9,565 bases of DNA, taken from the NCBI GenBank assembly GCA_003567075.1, contig PXAU01000254.1, forward strand, positions 1-9,565. The letters run 5' to 3'. Origin of the DNA: Trueperaceae bacterium. GTDB lineage: Bacteria > Deinococcota > Deinococci > Deinococcales > Trueperaceae. The position numbers and the translations under genes are program-made. Shown one piece after another: positions 6,461-9,565 of the stretch (position 1 is the stretch's first letter; the number at the start of each line of letters is the position of its first letter). The notes below the pieces were generated by a model. The model was given only the letters and a program-made list of their open reading frames with translations, had not been told where the DNA came from and did not search any database.

Positions 6461-8695
6461 GTGAACATCCCGAACGCACACAGGTACACCACCACCCTGG
6501 GCGGCCGCGAGCTGGTGATCGAGACCGGCAAGTACGCCAAGCAGGTGCACGGAAGCGTCACGGTGCGCTACGGCGACTCGGTCGTCCTCGTCACCGCCCA
6601 CATGGACGACCGCGAGTCGCCCATGAGCTTCCTCCCCCTCACGGTAGAGTACGAGGAGCGCCACTACGCGGTCGGGAAGATCCCCGGCTCGTTCCTGCGC
6701 CGCGAGGGCCGACCGGGCAATCAGGCGACGCTGAACGCGCGCCTGATCGACCGGCAGATCCGCCCGCTCTTCCCCAAGGGCTTGCGACGCGAGCTGCAGG
6801 TGATCGTCACGGTCCTCTCCAGCGACCAGCGCAACGACCCGGCGATGGCCGCCGCGATCGGTGCCTCGGCGGCGCTGTCGATCTCCGACGCGCCCTGGGG
6901 TGGCCCCACCGCCTGCGCCCAGGTCGGCTTCGTGGACGGCGAGTACGTGCTCAACCCGACGCTCGAGCAGCTCGAGCAGGGCGAGAGCGCGCTCGAACTC
7001 ACCGTGGCCGCCACCAAGGACGCGGTGCTGATGGTCGAGGCGGCCGCGAGCGAGCTGAGCGAGGAGCAGATGGTGGGCGCCATCGAGTTCGCGCAGCGCG
7101 AACTGGCGCCGGTGATCGCGCTCATCGAGCGCATGCGCGACGAGCTGGGACTGCCCAAGCGCGACTTCACCCCAGTGGCCGACGTCAGCGAGGACGACGC
7201 GGCTGAGATACGCGCCGCCGCCGAGGCCGGCGGCTTGGCGCAGGTGCTCCGCACCACCGGCAAGCACGAGCGCCACGACGCCGTGAAGGCGCTGCGCGAC
7301 AACCTGATCGAAGCGCGCGTGGCCGACCCGGAAGCCGAGGGCGCCAGCGAGCGCATCGACGTACTGAAGGCCGCCTTCGGTAAGGCGGTGCAGGCGAGCA
7401 TGCGCCGCATGGTGGTCGAGGAGCGCGTGCGCATCGACGGCCGCGCGCCCGACGAGATCCGCCCCATCTGGATCGAGGCCGGTGTGCTGCCGATGGCACA
7501 CGGCTCGGCCGTGTTCACGCGCGGCGAGACGCAGGTGCTCGGCATCGCCACGCTCGGTACCGGCCGCGACAACCGCCTGATCGACGACCTCGGTTTGGAG
7601 AAGTCCGAGGAGTTCATGCTCCACTACAACTTCCCGCCCTTCTCCACCGGCGAGGTCAAGCGCCTGCGCGGCGTCTCGCGACGCGAGCTCGGGCACGGCA
7701 ACCTGGCGCGGCGCGCGCTGCTGCCGATGCTGCCCACGCAGGACGACTTCCCCTACGTGATCCGGGTGGTGGGCGAGACGCTCGAGTCCAACGGCTCGTC
7801 GTCGATGGCGACGGTGTGCGCCGGCTCGCTGGCGCTCATGGACGCGGGCGTGCCATTGCAGCGTTCGGTGGCCGGCATCGCCATGGGCATGGTCAAGGAG
7901 GGCGAGCGTTACGCGGTGCTCTCCGACATCCTCGGTGACGAGGACGCGCTCGGCGACATGGACTTCAAGGTGACCGGCACGCGCGAGGGCGTCACCGCGC
8001 TGCAGATGGACATCAAGATCGCGGGCATCACGGCGGCCATCATGCGCGAGGCGCTCGAGCAAGCGAAGCGCGGTCGCATGCACGTGCTGGACGCGATGAA
8101 CCAGGTGCTCCCGGCGTCCCGGTCGGAGTTGAGCCCGCGCGCCCCGCGCATCGTCACGGTCAAGATCCCCTCCGACAAGATCGGCACCGTCATCGGGCCC
8201 GGCGGCAAGCAGATCCGCGAGCTCGAGGCGCTGGGCGTGAAGATCGAGGTCAACGAGGACGGCACCGTCCGGCTCTACTCGGACGACGCCGCCGCCGCCG
8301 CCGAAGTCAAGACCCGCATCGAGCAGCTCACCGCCACGGCGGAGGTGGGCAAGGAGTACGACGGCGTGGTCGCGAAGGTGGTCGATTTCGGCGCCTTCGT
8401 GACGCTCTTCCCCGGCACCGACGGGCTGCTGCACATCTCGCAGCTGGCCGAGGAGCGCATCGACCGGGTCGAGGACGTGCTGCGCGAGGGCGACACGGTA
8501 CGCGTGAAGGTGAACGCCATCGACGACCGCGGCAAGATCGACCTGGTGCGACCCGAGCTCGAGGGCGTGATCCCGCCGCGCCGCCAGGCCGGCGGTGGCG
8601 GCGGGCGCGGCGGCCCGCGCGGCGACCGCGGTGGTCGCGGCGATCGTGGGCCGCGCGACCGCGGCCCTCGTGGTCCGCGCGGGGGCGACCGCTGA
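6461..8695 (+). CDS. pnp: Polyribonucleotide nucleotidyltransferase (PNPase)
   Basis: A 744-residue 3'-to-5' phosphorolytic exoribonuclease that releases nucleoside diphosphates and works as a ring-shaped trimer in mRNA decay. The first RNase PH domain spans about residues 10-145, with the RNA-gripping FLRREGRPG loop at 78-86. A helical linker covers about 240-315. The second, catalytic RNase PH domain (about 318-550) has SNGSSSMA at 443-450 for phosphate binding and D495, D501 and K503, matching E. coli D486, D492 and K494. A KH domain with IGPGGKQI (578-585) and an S1 domain (about 631-697) follow. The protein ends in a Gly/Arg-rich tail of about 40 residues (706-744), rich in RGG and DRGPR repeats. 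It starts at GTG 6461 after a strong SD and is probably co-transcribed with rpsO. Confidence 0.98.
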   Translation: MNIPNAHRYTTTLGGRELVIETGKYAKQVHGSVTVRYGDSVVLVTAHMDDRESPMSFLPLTVEYEERHYAVGKIPGSFLRREGRPGNQATLNARLIDRQIRPLFPKGLRRELQVIVTVLSSDQRNDPAMAAAIGASAALSISDAPWGGPTACAQVGFVDGEYVLNPTLEQLEQGESALELTVAATKDAVLMVEAAASELSEEQMVGAIEFAQRELAPVIALIERMRDELGLPKRDFTPVADVSEDDAAEIRAAAEAGGLAQVLRTTGKHERHDAVKALRDNLIEARVADPEAEGASERIDVLKAAFGKAVQASMRRMVVEERVRIDGRAPDEIRPIWIEAGVLPMAHGSAVFTRGETQVLGIATLGTGRDNRLIDDLGLEKSEEFMLHYNFPPFSTGEVKRLRGVSRRELGHGNLARRALLPMLPTQDDFPYVIRVVGETLESNGSSSMATVCAGSLALMDAGVPLQRSVAGIAMGMVKEGERYAVLSDILGDEDALGDMDFKVTGTREGVTALQMDIKIAGITAAIMREALEQAKRGRMHVLDAMNQVLPASRSELSPRAPRIVTVKIPSDKIGTVIGPGGKQIRELEALGVKIEVNEDGTVRLYSDDAAAAAEVKTRIEQLTATAEVGKEYDGVVAKVVDFGAFVTLFPGTDGLLHISQLAEERIDRVEDVLREGDTVRVKVNAIDDRGKIDLVRPELEGVIPPRRQAGGGGGRGGPRGDRGGRGDRGPRDRGPRGPRGGDR

Positions 8696-8701
8696 GACGA
8701 C

Positions 8702-8751
8702 GCGAGGCCGGCCCGGTCGAGGCGATCCCGCTCCGACCGGGCCGGCCTCGC
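8702..8751 (+). terminator. Long perfect GC hairpin after pnp, probable transcription end or 3' stabiliser
   Basis: GCGAGGCCGGCCCGGTC (8702-8718) and its exact reverse complement (8735-8751) form a 17-bp stem, starting 6 bases after the pnp stop. The 16-base loop can fold further through GCG/CGC around ATCC. No T tract follows, so this would be an atypical, U-less intrinsic terminator, or a barrier protecting the pnp 3' end. It is symmetrical, so it could act on both strands. Confidence 0.65.
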
Positions 8752-8769
8752 ATGGCACGCCCCTAGCGG

Positions 8770-8865
8770 ACGACCCCTCACGCACGACCCCTCACGCACG
8801 ACCCCTATCGCACGACCCTTATGCCACGACCCTCATCCCACGACCCTCATCCCACGACCCCTATG
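8770..8865. repeat. 14-bp tandem repeat array, seven units
   Basis: Units start at 8770, 8784, 8798, 8812, 8826, 8840 and 8854; the last is cut to 12 bases. Units 1 and 2 are identical (ACGACCCCTCACGC), as are units 5 and 6 (ACGACCCTCATCCC). Units 3, 4 and 7 are intermediate. A very degenerate unit may precede at 8756. ACCCCTATG is then repeated directly at 8857-8865 and 8866-8874. The unit length is not a multiple of three, and no real gene covers the array. It lies between the pnp hairpin and the rnj start region. Confidence 0.9.
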
Positions 8866-8870
8866 ACCCC

Positions 8871-8876
8871 TATGAT
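8871..8876 (+). promoter_or_regulatory. Candidate -10 box for rnj
   Basis: TATGAT matches the TATAAT consensus at five of six positions. It is formed where the last repeat-like ACCCCTATG runs into ATC. Transcription would begin near 8883, giving a leader of about 60 bases. No -35 hexamer is evident. A second weaker candidate, TATCTT, is at 8890-8895. Confidence 0.4.
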
Positions 8877-8909
8877 CACGACGCGCTCGTATCTTGCGTA
8901 CACGGACCG

Positions 8910-8923
8910 TCACGGATCCGTGA
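8910..8923. promoter_or_regulatory. 14-bp perfect palindrome upstream of rnj
   Basis: TCACGGATCCGTGA is a perfect inverted repeat. Just before it, ACGGACCGT (8902-8909 region) is a near copy of its ACGGATCCGT core, so two related sites lie side by side. It sits 20 bases before the rnj start, downstream of the promoter candidates. It could be an operator or a small RNA hairpin. It does not resemble the Deinococcus radiation/desiccation response motif. Confidence 0.4.
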
Positions 8924-8929
8924 GACCGG

Positions 8930-8935
8930 AAAGGA
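8930..8935 (+). promoter_or_regulatory. Ribosome binding site of rnj
   Basis: AAAGGA lies 7 bases before ATG 8943, a usable SD that supports this start codon. Confidence 0.65.
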
Positions 8936-8942
8936 ACGACCT

Positions 8943-9565
8943 ATGGCGAGAGCCAGAAAGCGGCAGCCCGCAGGGGGCGCCGACCAGAAGCAGCGGCAGC
9001 CCCAGGGGGGCGCCGACGACCGTAAGCTGATCATCGTCCCGTTGGGGGGCATGGGCGAGATCGGCAAGAACATGTTCGCCTTCAAGTACGACGACGAGAT
9101 CCTCCTGGTCGACGGCGGGCTCGCGTTCCCCGACGCCGACATGCTGGGCGTCGACATCATCGTGCCGCGCATCGACTGGGTGGTCGAGCACGCCCACATG
9201 ATCAAGGGCTGGATCCTCACGCACGGCCACGAGGACCACATCGGCGGACTGCCGTACATGCTGCGGCTGCTGCCGAAGGTGCCGATGTACGGCGCCAAGC
9301 TGACGCTGGGGCTGCTGCGCGGCAAGTTCGACGAGTTCAAGCTCTCCGATCACGACGTCGACCTGCGCGAGGTGAGCGCCGACGAGCGCATCAAGATCAG
9401 CCAGCACTTCACGGTGGACATGTTCCGCATGACCCACTCCATCCCCGACAACAGCGGCCTGGTGATCCACACGCCCATCGGCCGCATCGTCCACTCGGGC
9501 GACTTCAAACTCGACTACCACCCCGCCGACGGCAAGACGAGCCAGCTGGCGAAGCTGGCCGAAGC
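8943..9565 (+). CDS. rnj: Ribonuclease J, N-terminal part (3' end outside window)
   Basis: The first 207 codons of a metallo-beta-lactamase/beta-CASP ribonuclease. RNase J has endonuclease and 5'-to-3' exonuclease activity in mRNA decay and rRNA maturation. The domain begins at about residue 29 with LIIVPLGGMGEIGKNM. It then shows the zinc-binding HGHEDH at residues 94-99 (H94, H96, D98, H99), THSIPDN with H165, and HSGDFKLD with D187. These are the standard catalytic metal ligands. The beta-CASP and C-terminal domains lie beyond the window. Residues 1-28 are a basic, Gln/Gly-rich extension built from a duplicated RQPxGGAD segment. The gene follows rpsO-pnp but is separated from pnp by a strong hairpin and a repeat array, so it probably has its own promoter. 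Confidence 0.96.
   Translation, partial: MARARKRQPAGGADQKQRQPQGGADDRKLIIVPLGGMGEIGKNMFAFKYDDEILLVDGGLAFPDADMLGVDIIVPRIDWVVEHAHMIKGWILTHGHEDHIGGLPYMLRLLPKVPMYGAKLTLGLLRGKFDEFKLSDHDVDLREVSADERIKISQHFTVDMFRMTHSIPDNSGLVIHTPIGRIVHSGDFKLDYHPADGKTSQLAKLAE
8961..9017 (+). repeat. Direct repeat inside the rnj N-terminal extension
   Basis: Bases 8961-8984 and 8994-9017 are two 24-base copies that differ at three adjacent positions, separated by 9 bases. They encode RQPAGGAD and RQPQGGAD in frame. They lie before the conserved RNase J fold, so length change here should not disturb the enzyme core. Each copy has C and G runs that could pair into a start-proximal hairpin. Confidence 0.8.

Noticed and set aside
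6374..8785. An 803-codon open frame on the minus strand across pnp
   Set aside because: It is antisense to a clear PNPase gene, has His/Ala/Arg/Val-rich composition typical of high-GC shadow frames, and shows no domain motif.
8770..8865. The tandem units as a CRISPR array
   Set aside because: The units are only 14 bases and directly abut with no spacers, and no cas gene is visible.
8821..9030. A 69-codon plus-strand open frame across the repeats and rnj start
   Set aside because: It is translated from the repeat array and out of frame with rnj, has no SD, and the repeat length of 14 would shift frame in each unit.
8961..9055. G-quadruplex at the G runs near the rnj start
   Set aside because: The G runs are 27 or more bases apart, too far for a canonical intramolecular quadruplex.

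Overview
This window is a very GC-rich (about 70% by eye) stretch of core bacterial chromosome with every convincing gene on the + strand: ftsA (3' end), ftsZ, a Nudix hydrolase, ribF, an rlmB-type rRNA methyltransferase gene, an S9 prolyl-oligopeptidase-family peptidase, rpsO, pnp and the 5' part of the RNase J gene rnj. FtsA together with RNase J, a short-linker FtsZ, an S9C-type peptidase, Thermus-like S15 features and a probable leaderless promoter suggest the Deinococcus-Thermus phylum (Deinococcota, perhaps a Truepera-like lineage). That placement is inference; FtsA argues against Actinobacteria.

Layout. Bases 1-2982 form one tightly packed unit: the ftsA end, ftsZ after 45 bases, the Nudix gene 10 bases after ftsZ, and ribF overlapping the Nudix stop by four bases (GTGA). 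Bases 2983-3084 hold a small hairpin and a -10-like box placed only six bases before the rlmB ATG, which suggests a leaderless transcript. The S9 peptidase gene follows rlmB, with a Shine-Dalgarno (SD) sequence overlapping the rlmB stop codon. An extended -10 promoter just after the peptidase gene probably starts an rpsO-pnp transcript, with a leader of about 108 bases. rpsO and pnp are separated by 223 bases containing two adjacent GC-rich hairpins. After pnp come a perfect 17-bp inverted repeat, then seven 14-bp tandem repeat units, a weak -10 candidate, a 14-bp palindrome and the start of rnj.

How the genes relate. FtsA and FtsZ build the division ring. RibF makes FMN and FAD, and the Nudix enzyme probably hydrolyses ADP-ribose or a related nucleotide. 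RlmB methylates 23S rRNA. S15, PNPase and RNase J form a ribosome and RNA-decay cluster whose intergenic hairpins could be sites of post-transcriptional self-control, as known for rpsO and pnp in E. coli.

No mobile element, CRISPR array, tRNA, rRNA or defence system is visible. The gene content is ordinary; the unusual parts are non-coding structures around rpsO, pnp and rnj, plus low-complexity protein tails. I do not see a new biological system here.
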